Shown here: positions 34,786 to 43,624 of the stretch, piece by piece
How the letters are laid out: each line of letters opens with the position of its first letter
How positions within the stretch are numbered: position 1 is the stretch's first letter
From: Lachnospiraceae bacterium NC2008
Lineage (GTDB): Bacteria > Bacillota > Clostridia > Lachnospirales > Lachnospiraceae
Assembly (NCBI GenBank): GCA_000687675.1
Contig: JHWS01000005.1
Coordinates: 1-64,000, forward strand
Direction of reading: 5' to 3'
DNA length: 64,000 nucleotides
The notes under the pieces: generated by a model
Databases searched by the model: none
What the model was told of the DNA's origin: nothing
Seen by the model: only the letters and a program-made list of their open reading frames with translations
Translations under genes and position numbers: made by a program

Positions 34786-36339
34786 ATGAACCTTAAAAAC
34801 AGATTTATTAATACATTTATATTCGGTATCATCCTTGGGCTTGCAACTCATATGTACAGGCTTACTAACTGGATGCTTTGTGAGGATTCACTTAACTACC
34901 TTGATACCATATCTCCATCATGGACTATTTCAGTTGGTAGATACTGGCTTCCTAAGGTTGAGTATATAAGAGGTACTTATGAGCTCTCATGGCTTATAGG
35001 TCTTATGTGTATTATCTTTCTTGCCTTATCTTCTGGTATCATAGCAGAGATGTTTAAGGTAGATGGAACTATAAGAAGACTTCTTCTGGCATGGATAGTT
35101 GTATGTAACCCAGTTGTTACTTCAACATTTGCTTATATGTATACAGCAGATGGTTACTACTTTGGATTTATGCTTATCTGCCTCTACGCTTATCTTTTAG
35201 ACAGAGAAGATAAGAAACGTTTCTATATTCCTGCTACTATCTGCTTTGCAGTAAGTATGGCATTCTACCAGGGATTTATAACAGCAGCTATAGTTCTTAT
35301 CTTTATTAGACTTATCCTTATGCTTCTTGATGAGAAGTATAAGATTAAAGATGTCCTTTACAAGGGATTAGGTTATCTTATACCAGCAGGTATAGGCTGC
35401 GGTATCTACTATATAGGTCTTAAGATTGCATGGAAGATTACAGACCACAGTCTTGCAGCCTATATGGGACTTGGAGAAAAGCCTAAGCAGGGACTTATCC
35501 GTTACTGGTATGAACTTAAGGAATGCTACATCGACTTTGCAAGAGTGTTCCTTGTTAGATGGAAACTTACAGGATATAACGTAACTAATGTAATTATGTT
35601 CCTTATAGTTGCAGTTATTATTCTTACTCTTATTACTAAGAGAAAACTTTGGAAGCATCCTTCAAGATGGCTTCTTGTAATACTACTTTGCGGACTGCTT
35701 CCTGTAGCAACTCATATCTTTGAGTTCTTGTCAGAAAGCGTATCATATACAACAACTATTATGGATTACGGAACTATGATGGTATTCCTTATGCCTGTAG
35801 TTCTTATTGGCCAGCTTGATCTTGGCGATGGTTCATTTAGTGAACTAATTAAAATGGATTATATTAAGAAGCATATCTTCTGGATAGTAACTGCAGCAGT
35901 TATGCTTTATATCTCATTTAACTTTACAGTTATAGCTAACAAGGCGTACTACAATATGTTTATGGCTAATAAGAACTGTGAGACATTAGTTAACCGTATC
36001 GAGACTCGTATGGAGATGATTGATGGATACGACAGCGAGATGGAAGTTATGATGGTTGGTTCATGCTACCAGATGCCTGAGTATGTTACCAATGCTCCTA
36101 TGATGTCAGGTGTTGTATCTAACATATTTATTACTGGTGAGAATGGATATGTTAACTATATGAATAAGATGCTTTCTACTGGATATGGCAAGGCATCCCT
36201 TGATAAAGAAAAAGAGATAGCTCAGACAGATGAATATAAAGAGATGGGCTACTGGCCATCTATGTCATCAGTTAAGATAATAGATGATGTTATGGTTATA
36301 AAACTCTCAGACAATGATGAGGACTTATTATACGAATAA
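34786..36339 (+). CDS. Glucosyltransferase-domain membrane protein (GtrII-like, GT-C)
   Basis: 517 residues with about 10 membrane helices. The N-terminal region has LATHMYRLTNWMLCEDSLNY with the acidic pair Glu-Asp, then SVGRYWLP, the pattern of the Glucos_trans_II family whose Shigella phage member GtrII adds glucose to O-antigen from undecaprenyl-phosphate glucose. The last 120 residues form an outer domain (VMMVGSCYQMP). Together with the GtrB-like gene two positions upstream and the GtrA domain at 25042 it completes a plausible GtrA/GtrB/GtrII set. Confidence 0.78.
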   Translation: MNLKNRFINTFIFGIILGLATHMYRLTNWMLCEDSLNYLDTISPSWTISVGRYWLPKVEYIRGTYELSWLIGLMCIIFLALSSGIIAEMFKVDGTIRRLLLAWIVVCNPVVTSTFAYMYTADGYYFGFMLICLYAYLLDREDKKRFYIPATICFAVSMAFYQGFITAAIVLIFIRLILMLLDEKYKIKDVLYKGLGYLIPAGIGCGIYYIGLKIAWKITDHSLAAYMGLGEKPKQGLIRYWYELKECYIDFARVFLVRWKLTGYNVTNVIMFLIVAVIILTLITKRKLWKHPSRWLLVILLCGLLPVATHIFEFLSESVSYTTTIMDYGTMMVFLMPVVLIGQLDLGDGSFSELIKMDYIKKHIFWIVTAAVMLYISFNFTVIANKAYYNMFMANKNCETLVNRIETRMEMIDGYDSEMEVMMVGSCYQMPEYVTNAPMMSGVVSNIFITGENGYVNYMNKMLSTGYGKASLDKEKEIAQTDEYKEMGYWPSMSSVKIIDDVMVIKLSDNDEDLLYE

Positions 36340-36416
36340 ATATCCCCTAGATATATTGGGAATAATATAAATTATATTTGAGAATATATTCGAAAAAGAA
36401 AGGAACGGATATAATT

Positions 36417-37736
36417 ATGGGACTTTATGAGAAGATAGTTAATGGAGAAGAGAAGCTTTCACTTGTAGGACTTGGCTATGTAGGTATGCCTATAGCTGTA
36501 GCATTTGCAAGAAAGATTAATGTTATTGGTTTTGACTTAAATGCTGCAAAGATTGACTTATATAAGAGCGGTATCGACCCAACTAATGAGGTTGGTAATG
36601 ATGTAATTAAGAATACAAAGGTTGATTTTACTGCTGACCCAGCAAAGCTTAAGGAAGCTAAGTTCCATATCGTTGCTGTTCCAACACCAGTTAATGATGA
36701 CCATACACCAGATCTTAGCCCTGTAGAAGGTGCTTCAAGAATCCTTGGTCAGAACTTAACAAAGGGAAGCATAGTTGTATTTGAATCAACTGTATATCCA
36801 GGTGTTACAGAAGATATCTGCGTACCTATCTTAGAGAAGGAATCAGGACTTAAGTGCGGCGAAGACTTCTTTATTGGTTACTCACCAGAGCGTATTAACC
36901 CAGGTGATAAGGTTCACAGACTTGAGACTATTACAAAGATTGTATCAGGTATGAACGAAGAGACACTTGATACTATAGCTAAGGTATATGAACTTGTTGT
37001 TGAAGCAGGTGTATATAGAGCAGAGAGCATCAAGGTTGCTGAGGCTGCCAAGGTTATTGAGAACTCTCAGAGAGATATTAATATAGCATTTATGAATGAG
37101 CTTTCCATTATCTTTAACCGTATGGGTATCGATACACAGTCAGTTCTTAAGGCAGCAGGTACAAAGTGGAACTTCCTTAAGTTTTTCCCAGGACTAGTTG
37201 GTGGACACTGTATCGGTGTTGATCCTTACTATTTAACATATAAGGCTGAGCAGCTTGGCTATCATTCACAGATTATCCTTTCAGGACGTCGTATTAATGA
37301 TGATATGGGTAAGTATGTTGCAGAAAGCCTTGTTAAGACCTTAATTAAGGCTGATAAGCCAGTTAAGAATGCTAAGGTAGGTATCCTTGGATTTACATTT
37401 AAAGAGAACTGCCCTGATACTAGAAATACTAAGGTTATAGATATCTATAACGAACTTATGGAATATGGTATCACACCAGTTGTTGTTGACCCAGCAGCTG
37501 ATGCTGATGAAGCAAAGAGACTTTATGGTATAACATTCCAGTCTATGGATGATATGAAGGATATGGATGCAGTTATTATAGCTGTATGTCATGACCAGTT
37601 CTCTAAACTTACAGATAGCGATATCGATGGCTTCTTCAAGGCAGGAGCAGACAAGAAGGTTCTTCTTGATCTTAAGGGAATCCTTGATAGAAAGGCATAT
37701 GATGCTAAGAAAGATTATCTCTATTGGAGATTATAA
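36417..37736 (+). CDS. UDP-N-acetyl-hexosamine 6-dehydrogenase (TviB/WbpO type)
   Basis: Oxidises C6 of a UDP-HexNAc to the uronic acid in two NAD-dependent steps. LSLVGLGYVGMPIAVAF binds NAD near the N-terminus, VAVPTPV and ESTVYPGVTED follow, the catalytic cysteine is in GGHCIGVDPYY (about residue 264), and GFTFKENCPDTRNTK is the C-terminal substrate motif. The match is to TviB/WbpO rather than UDP-glucose dehydrogenases, as seen in the PYYLTYKAEQLGY segment. The frame extends to ATG 36378, but ATG 36417 (AGGAACG upstream) gives the normal N-terminus. It pairs with the epimerase downstream. Confidence 0.89.
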   Translation: MGLYEKIVNGEEKLSLVGLGYVGMPIAVAFARKINVIGFDLNAAKIDLYKSGIDPTNEVGNDVIKNTKVDFTADPAKLKEAKFHIVAVPTPVNDDHTPDLSPVEGASRILGQNLTKGSIVVFESTVYPGVTEDICVPILEKESGLKCGEDFFIGYSPERINPGDKVHRLETITKIVSGMNEETLDTIAKVYELVVEAGVYRAESIKVAEAAKVIENSQRDINIAFMNELSIIFNRMGIDTQSVLKAAGTKWNFLKFFPGLVGGHCIGVDPYYLTYKAEQLGYHSQIILSGRRINDDMGKYVAESLVKTLIKADKPVKNAKVGILGFTFKENCPDTRNTKVIDIYNELMEYGITPVVVDPAADADEAKRLYGITFQSMDDMKDMDAVIIAVCHDQFSKLTDSDIDGFFKAGADKKVLLDLKGILDRKAYDAKKDYLYWRL

Positions 37737-37789
37737 TAAAGCGGTTTGTAGGTAAGCAAATTGTATGATTTGACGCTGTGGAGGCAGAT

Positions 37790-38764
37790 ATGGGATTTAA
37801 AGATTTAAAATTTCCAGAAGGAAGTAAATTCCTTGTAACAGGTGGAGCTGGTTTTATAGGCTCTAATATATGTGAAGCTATTCTTGATCTTGGTTATGAA
37901 GTAACCTGTCTTGATGACTTATCTACAGGTAAGCAGGCCAATGTTGATGCTCTTATGGGACGCAAGGGCTACACATTTATAAAAGGGGATATTAAGGACC
38001 TTGATACATGTATGAAGGCCTGCGAAGGTATCGATTATGTTATGAATGAAGCTGCCTGGGGCAGTGTTCCAAGAAGTATAGAGATGCCTCTTTTCTACGA
38101 AGAGAACAACATCAGGGGTACTCTTAATATGATGGAAGCTTCTAGACAACAGGGCGTTAAGAAGTTTGTATATGCTTCAAGTTCATCAGTATATGGTGAC
38201 CACCCAGTACTTCCTAAGGTAGAAGGACAGGAAGGTAACCTTCTTTCTCCATATGCATTAACAAAGAGAGCCTGTGAAGAGTATGGAAAGTTATATAAGA
38301 AGCTTTACGGACTTGATACATATGGGCTTAGATATTTCAATGTTTTTGGTAGAAGACAGGATCCAGAAGGAGCATACGCTGCAGTTATTCCTAGATTTAT
38401 AAGACAGCTTCTTCATGGTGAGACACCTACTATTAATGGTGATGGTAAGCAGTCTCGTGACTTTACATACGTTGACAATGTTATCGAAGCTAACCTTAAG
38501 GCATGTCTTGCACCTTCAGAGGCAGCTGGTCAGGCATTTAACATAGCTTACGGCGGAAGAGAATTCCTTATAGATATTTACTACGACCTTTGTGAAGCTC
38601 TTGAGATTAAGAAAGAGCCAATATTTGGACCAGACAGACCAGGTGATATTAAGCATAGTAATGCTGATATTTCTAAGGCTAAGAAACTTCTTGGCTATGA
38701 TCCAGATTACGACTTTGCAAAGGGTATCAAATTAGCAATTGCATGGTATAAGGAGAACCTTTAA
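37790..38764 (+). CDS. UDP-N-acetylglucosamine/glucosaminuronate 4-epimerase (WbpP/TviC type)
   Basis: An extended SDR that inverts C4, interconverting UDP-GlcNAc(A) and UDP-GalNAc(A). TGGAGFIGSN (17-26) binds NAD; NEAAWGSVPRSIEMP, SSSSVYGDHP and the Tyr-x3-Lys active site SPYALTK (near 152-158) follow WbpP/TviC. GTG 37778 is an alternative start, but GGAGG at 37780-37784 lies five bases before ATG 37790, which I take as the start (324 aa). Its stop overlaps the ATG of the amidotransferase gene. Confidence 0.89.
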   Translation: MGFKDLKFPEGSKFLVTGGAGFIGSNICEAILDLGYEVTCLDDLSTGKQANVDALMGRKGYTFIKGDIKDLDTCMKACEGIDYVMNEAAWGSVPRSIEMPLFYEENNIRGTLNMMEASRQQGVKKFVYASSSSVYGDHPVLPKVEGQEGNLLSPYALTKRACEEYGKLYKKLYGLDTYGLRYFNVFGRRQDPEGAYAAVIPRFIRQLLHGETPTINGDGKQSRDFTYVDNVIEANLKACLAPSEAAGQAFNIAYGGREFLIDIYYDLCEALEIKKEPIFGPDRPGDIKHSNADISKAKKLLGYDPDYDFAKGIKLAIAWYKENL

Positions 38765-40647
38765 TGTGCGGAATTGCAGGATTTATATCGAAAGATATAG
38801 ACCGTGAAAAGACTATAAAAGCTATGACTGATTCTATCATCCACAGAGGGCCAGATGCATATGGCTGCTTTATGGATGAGACTACCGGTCTTACTTTTGG
38901 ACATAGAAGATTATCCATTATAGATATAACAGAAACTGGCTCTCAGCCTATGGTGTCAGCTAGTGGCAGATATGTTATATGCTACAATGGTGAGATTTAC
39001 GACGCTCACATACTTAAAAATATGATGGAGAGCGAAGGACATCATATCGATTACAGAGGTACTTCTGATACAGAGATACTTCTTGAAAGCCTTGAATACT
39101 ATGGCATAACAAAGACTCTTTCTATGGTTAAGGGTATGTTTGCCGTAGCTCTTTTTGATAAAAAGGATAAATGCTTATACCTTTTTAGAGACCGAGTAGG
39201 AGAGAAATCTGTTTACTACTCTTTAGTTAATGGTCGCTTTGTATTTGCCTCTGAGATTCAGGCTATAACAGCATACGAAGGATTTAATAAAGAAATAAAT
39301 AAAGAGGTGCTACCTTTATTCCTTACAAGGGGATATATCGCAGCGCCTTATTCTATATATGAAGGAGTCTACAAGCTTCTTCCAGGACAGATATTAACTC
39401 TTAAGGGAGTTGATAAGGATTCTCATAATGAAGAGGATTTAGAACTTTCTTCTTATTACGATATAAGAAAGATTGCTGCTGAAAAAGAAGATGGCTTTAA
39501 GGGTAGCTTTGATGAAGCTGTTGAAGAGTTAGACAGGCTTATGACAGCAGCTGTAAAGGGACAGATGGTTGCAGATGTTCCTCTTGGGGCATTTCTTTCA
39601 GGTGGTATTGATTCAGCCAGTGTGGTAGCCCTTATGAATAAGGTTAACCCTGGCAATGTTAAGTCATTTACCATCGGTTTTGAAGATAAGAAGTACAACG
39701 AGGCTGACTTTGCTAGAGATATAGCAAAGCATATTGGTACAGACCATACAGAGCTTGTTGTATCTGATAAAGAACTTACAGATGTAATACCAATAATATC
39801 AGACATATATGGAGAACCATTTGGTGATTCATCACAGATTCCAACTTATCTGGTAAGTAAGCTTGCAAGAAGTAAGGTTACAGTATCTCTTAGCGGAGAT
39901 GCAGGAGATGAACTTTTCTGCGGCTACAGAACCTATGATAAGGTACTTCCTTTCTGGAATAAGACAGGAAAACTCCCGGGATTTGTTAAGGGTGCAGGCT
40001 CAGGCCTATGCTCATTATTTGCTTCTACTAAGGGAAGTATGTATAGAGCCTCTATGTGTCTTAAGGCTAAGAATGTTGTAGAGATGAAAAACTATCTTGC
40101 CTGTACATCAGCCTACCTTGATAAGCTTACAGGAACTAAGCCTAAGGTTTCTGGTCAGATGTTATTAAAGGGTCAGATGAATTCCATGATGCTTGATGAC
40201 CTGACTCTTTATCATACAGATGATATTCTCGTTAAGGTTGATAGGGCAGGTATGAGAGTATCATTAGAAAATAGAATACCTATGCTGGATAGAGACGTCT
40301 TAGAATTTGCTCTGTCACTTCCAATTAATTATAAGTTTGAGAACGGAGTTCAAAAGAGAGTTCTTAAAGAGATGTTATATAGATATGTTCCAAAGGAACT
40401 TATGGATAGACCAAAGACTGGTTTCGCTGTCCCACTTAGAAGATGGCTTACATCTGGAACAACAGGAGACTGGGCAGCATCTCTTATGAATGAGCTGACA
40501 TTTGCAAAGGATGGATTCTTAAATGAATCTGCCTGCAAGGGCTTATGGCAGGGCTTCCTTAAAGGTAAGGAACCGGCAGAACTTGTATGGTATGTTCTTA
40601 TGCTTGAACAGTGGTATCAGAATCAATATAAGAAATTAAGTTCATAA
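38764..40647 (+). CDS. asnB: Asparagine synthase-like glutamine amidotransferase (WbpS-like)
   Basis: 627 residues. The N-terminal glutaminase domain has catalytic Cys2 (MCGIAGFIS), RGPDA and RLSIIDI, and the C-terminal synthetase domain has the ATP pyrophosphatase loop LSGGIDSASVVAL and SGDAGDELFCGY. Such proteins make asparagine, but those inside polysaccharide loci (for example WbpS in Pseudomonas O6) amidate uronic acids. Start-stop overlap with the WbpP/TviC-type epimerase, next to the uronic-acid dehydrogenase, favours amidation of a HexNAc-uronate. Free asparagine synthesis cannot be excluded. Confidence 0.88.
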   Translation: MCGIAGFISKDIDREKTIKAMTDSIIHRGPDAYGCFMDETTGLTFGHRRLSIIDITETGSQPMVSASGRYVICYNGEIYDAHILKNMMESEGHHIDYRGTSDTEILLESLEYYGITKTLSMVKGMFAVALFDKKDKCLYLFRDRVGEKSVYYSLVNGRFVFASEIQAITAYEGFNKEINKEVLPLFLTRGYIAAPYSIYEGVYKLLPGQILTLKGVDKDSHNEEDLELSSYYDIRKIAAEKEDGFKGSFDEAVEELDRLMTAAVKGQMVADVPLGAFLSGGIDSASVVALMNKVNPGNVKSFTIGFEDKKYNEADFARDIAKHIGTDHTELVVSDKELTDVIPIISDIYGEPFGDSSQIPTYLVSKLARSKVTVSLSGDAGDELFCGYRTYDKVLPFWNKTGKLPGFVKGAGSGLCSLFASTKGSMYRASMCLKAKNVVEMKNYLACTSAYLDKLTGTKPKVSGQMLLKGQMNSMMLDDLTLYHTDDILVKVDRAGMRVSLENRIPMLDRDVLEFALSLPINYKFENGVQKRVLKEMLYRYVPKELMDRPKTGFAVPLRRWLTSGTTGDWAASLMNELTFAKDGFLNESACKGLWQGFLKGKEPAELVWYVLMLEQWYQNQYKKLSS

Positions 40648-40668
40648 TGTGAACTAATAGAGGTATAG

Positions 40669-42402
40669 ATGAACGTTTATAGAAGATTAAAACAATTATT
40701 TAATAAAAAACAAAAGCGCAGAGTAACAGGCTTAATAATTATGATATTCTTCGGAGCCCTTCTTGAGACTCTTGGAGTATCTATTATAGTTCCTTTAGTA
40801 TCTGCCGTTGTATCACCAGAAACTATACTAAGCAATAGTACTGTTCATGGCATTCTTGATTTTCTTGAAATTAAGATTACAAATTCAGATGACTTTGTAA
40901 AACTCTTGCTTATAGCTACTATGTCTATCTTTGTTATAAAGAATGTTTACATGCTCTTTATGTACAGATGTCAGGCATCATTTATATCATCTACAGAGGC
41001 TGATACATCAGTAAGACTTCTTAATGATTACCTTAACAGACCATATGAGTTTTATCTGAATGCTGATGTAAATGCTATGTTCCAAACAATTAACAAGGAT
41101 ATACCTCATGTTTTTGAGCTTGTTCAGCAGGCTATGTATCTTATTACAGAGATTGCTGTTGCAGCGTGTATCTGCGTACTTCTATTCTTAGTAGACTTTA
41201 AGATGACTATGTGTATAGCTGTTCTTATGGTTATTATGCTTGCTGTTATTGTATTTATCATTAAGCCTGTGCTTGGACGACTTGGACAGGGAAGACTTAA
41301 GCAGCAGGTTCTTACTATGAAGTGGATGCAGCAGGGCATCTTTGGTATTAAGGATGTTAAGGTAGCTGCTAAGGAGAACTATTTCTTAAAGACATTCTCA
41401 GATGCTTATTATAAGCTTGCTGGAATTACAAGAAGATATAGCGTATATAACAATGCACCTAAGCTTGTTATAGAGGCAGTATGTATGGTTGGACTTCTTG
41501 GTTATATGCTTATCTGCGTTTGTGCAGGAAGAGATATGATAACTATGCTTCCTATGCTTTCAGCATTTGCACTGGCAGCTGTAAGACTTATGCCAAGTAT
41601 TAACCGTATATCTACCCTCCTTTCGACTATTGCATATTATGAGCCATCACTTAATTTCGTTTGCGATAACCTTAATATTGTTAACCTTAAGGATGCAGAC
41701 TTTAAGGAGAATCAGGGTAGCTGCAGACCAGATAAGATGATTAAGCTTAGTGGTATAACTTACGCTTATCCAAATACTGAAAGAAAGATATTCGATAATG
41801 CTGATATGGAGATTCCAGTTGGAAAGTCTGTAGGTGTTATTGGTCCATCAGGAGCAGGTAAGACAACTATTATCGATGTACTTCTTGGACTTCTTGAACC
41901 TTCTTCTGGTAAGGTTCTCTGCGATGATAAAGACATTAAAGAAGATTATAAGGCATGGCTTTCTAATATAGGTTATATAGCTCAGAACATTTATATGCTT
42001 GATACTACTATAAGAGCCAATGTTGCATTTGGCGTAGATGAGAAGGATGCAGATGAAGACAGAATCTGGGAAGTACTTAAGGAAGCCCAGATGGATGAAT
42101 ATATTAAAACCCTTCCAGAAGGCTTAGATACTGTAATTGGTGACAGAGGTGTAAGAATTTCAGGCGGTCAGAGACAGAGAATCGGTATTGCCAGAGCTCT
42201 TTATCATGACCCAGAACTTCTTGTATTCGACGAAGCAACTTCTGCTCTTGATAACGATACAGAAGCAGCTATTATGGAAGCTATCAATTCTCTTAAGGGT
42301 AAGAAAACTATGGTAATCATAGCTCACAGACTTAAGACTATAGAGAACTGCGATATTCTTTATAAGGTTGAGAATGGAAAGATAGAAGTTACAAGTCTTT
42401 AA
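40669..42402 (+). CDS. ABC exporter, lipid-linked oligosaccharide flippase-like (PglK/MsbA type)
   Basis: A half-transporter of 577 residues with six N-terminal helices (about 20-320) and an ATPase domain: Walker A GPSGAGKTTI near 393, Q-loop YIAQNIYML, signature ISGGQRQRIGIARAL near 498, Walker B LLVFDEATSAL and H-loop IIAHRL. The gene context (uronate synthesis before, glycosyltransferases after) supports flipping of a lipid-linked glycan, as for PglK in Campylobacter N-glycosylation. No Wzx-type flippase was seen in the window, so this protein may fill that role. Confidence 0.86.
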   Translation: MNVYRRLKQLFNKKQKRRVTGLIIMIFFGALLETLGVSIIVPLVSAVVSPETILSNSTVHGILDFLEIKITNSDDFVKLLLIATMSIFVIKNVYMLFMYRCQASFISSTEADTSVRLLNDYLNRPYEFYLNADVNAMFQTINKDIPHVFELVQQAMYLITEIAVAACICVLLFLVDFKMTMCIAVLMVIMLAVIVFIIKPVLGRLGQGRLKQQVLTMKWMQQGIFGIKDVKVAAKENYFLKTFSDAYYKLAGITRRYSVYNNAPKLVIEAVCMVGLLGYMLICVCAGRDMITMLPMLSAFALAAVRLMPSINRISTLLSTIAYYEPSLNFVCDNLNIVNLKDADFKENQGSCRPDKMIKLSGITYAYPNTERKIFDNADMEIPVGKSVGVIGPSGAGKTTIIDVLLGLLEPSSGKVLCDDKDIKEDYKAWLSNIGYIAQNIYMLDTTIRANVAFGVDEKDADEDRIWEVLKEAQMDEYIKTLPEGLDTVIGDRGVRISGGQRQRIGIARALYHDPELLVFDEATSALDNDTEAAIMEAINSLKGKKTMVIIAHRLKTIENCDILYKVENGKIEVTSL

Positions 42403-42413
42403 GGACTCACGGA

Positions 42414-42428
42414 CAGACCTAGGGTCTG
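42414..42428 (+). other. Perfect 6-bp intercistronic hairpin
   Basis: CAGACC (42414-42419), TAG loop, GGTCTG (42423-42428), in the 60-nt gap between the ABC exporter and the next glycosyltransferase. There is no T-run. It may be an mRNA processing or stability element. Confidence 0.5.
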
Positions 42429-42462
42429 CATAGATTGATTTTTCAAAGGAAAGGTACTAAGC

Positions 42463-43590
42463 ATGAAAATTGCTATGATATTGCCACACTTTTATCCATA
42501 TGTTGGAGGCGGTGAGCACCTGTTTTACTGCCTTGCAAAGGGCTTCGTAGCCAAGGGACATCAGGTAAGAGTGGTTACCAGAAATGTTGGCGAAGAATAT
42601 CTTGGAGACAAGGTAGTTGACGGAATAGAAGTTAAGTATTGTCCTTGGAAGGAGATGTTTGGACATCCATTTCCAAAGAAGAAGGATATAGTAGATGCTG
42701 TTAAGTGGTGCGACGTAGTTCATACTTCAACTTATACAACATCAGCTATAACCAGCAGACTTGCCAGAAAATACAAGAAGCCATCTGTTATAACTATCCA
42801 CGAGGTTAGAGGTAATAAGTGGTACTGGTGCGATAACTTTATTAATGCAACTATCTTCTACATGGTTGAGCAGTGGTCATGCAGACAGAAGTTTGATGTT
42901 TATCATTCTGTTTCTGATTCCACATCAAGAGATATTAAGAAGTTCTGTGGTAAGAACAAGAATGTTATCAGAGTCTATAACGCTAACGAGGTTGATCCTT
43001 CACTTGCTAATCCAGATTTTTCTCTTAGAGAATACTTTGGGCTCAATGCTACAGACAGAATCTTTTTATATTATGGTAGACCTGGTAAAACTAAGGGAAT
43101 ACAGGTATATGAGAAGGCACTTCTTAGCTTAAAGAAGAAGAATGCCTTTGCAGATGATGTGAAGTTCTGTTTCGTACTTGGTGAGGAGCCTAAGGATCTT
43201 CGTAAGGCATTTATCAGTCATATTGAAAAGGAAGGCTTATCAGATAAGGTACTATTCCAGCACTCACTTGGAAGACCAGATCTTATGGCTGCCATTATGC
43301 AGGCTGATTATGTAGTAGTTCCATCTATAACAGAAGGCTTTGGTTTTAGTGCACTTGAAGCCTGCCAGCTTGGAACGCCACTTATCTACAGTGATGGATG
43401 TTCTCTTCCTGAAGTAACTTATGGCAAGGTTCTTGATTTTGCTAACAGGGATGCTGATCAGCTTGAGGATAGAATCAAGGCTGTTATGGATAAGGGAATA
43501 GATGCATTTAAGGATGTACCTGCAAAGACATTTAAGATGGAAGATATGATAGACGGGGTAGAGAAGATACTTCTTGACCTTGTAAAATAA
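42463..43590 (+). CDS. GT4-family glycosyltransferase
   Basis: A GT-B enzyme of 375 residues. MILPHFYPYVGGGEHL opens the acceptor domain, VDVSD-like linker sequences follow, the donor domain has LYYGRPGKTKGIQVY, and SITEGFGFSALEACQLG holds the E-x7-E motif. AAAGGAAAGG lies upstream of ATG. Donor unknown; the Tyr-Gly-Arg-Pro-Gly donor loop is typical of WsaF/WbaZ-like mannosyl- or rhamnosyltransferases, but this is weak evidence. Confidence 0.87.
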   Translation: MKIAMILPHFYPYVGGGEHLFYCLAKGFVAKGHQVRVVTRNVGEEYLGDKVVDGIEVKYCPWKEMFGHPFPKKKDIVDAVKWCDVVHTSTYTTSAITSRLARKYKKPSVITIHEVRGNKWYWCDNFINATIFYMVEQWSCRQKFDVYHSVSDSTSRDIKKFCGKNKNVIRVYNANEVDPSLANPDFSLREYFGLNATDRIFLYYGRPGKTKGIQVYEKALLSLKKKNAFADDVKFCFVLGEEPKDLRKAFISHIEKEGLSDKVLFQHSLGRPDLMAAIMQADYVVVPSITEGFGFSALEACQLGTPLIYSDGCSLPEVTYGKVLDFANRDADQLEDRIKAVMDKGIDAFKDVPAKTFKMEDMIDGVEKILLDLVK

Positions 43591-43593
43591 TCA

Positions 43594-43607
43594 GGCAATT
43601 TATTGCC
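43594..43607 (+). other. Perfect 6-bp intercistronic hairpin
   Basis: GGCAAT (43594-43599) pairs with ATTGCC (43602-43607) through a 2-4 nt loop, 7 nt before the ribosome site GAGGA of the following fusion gene. Confidence 0.5.
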
Positions 43608-43624
43608 GATAGATGAGGATTTTT

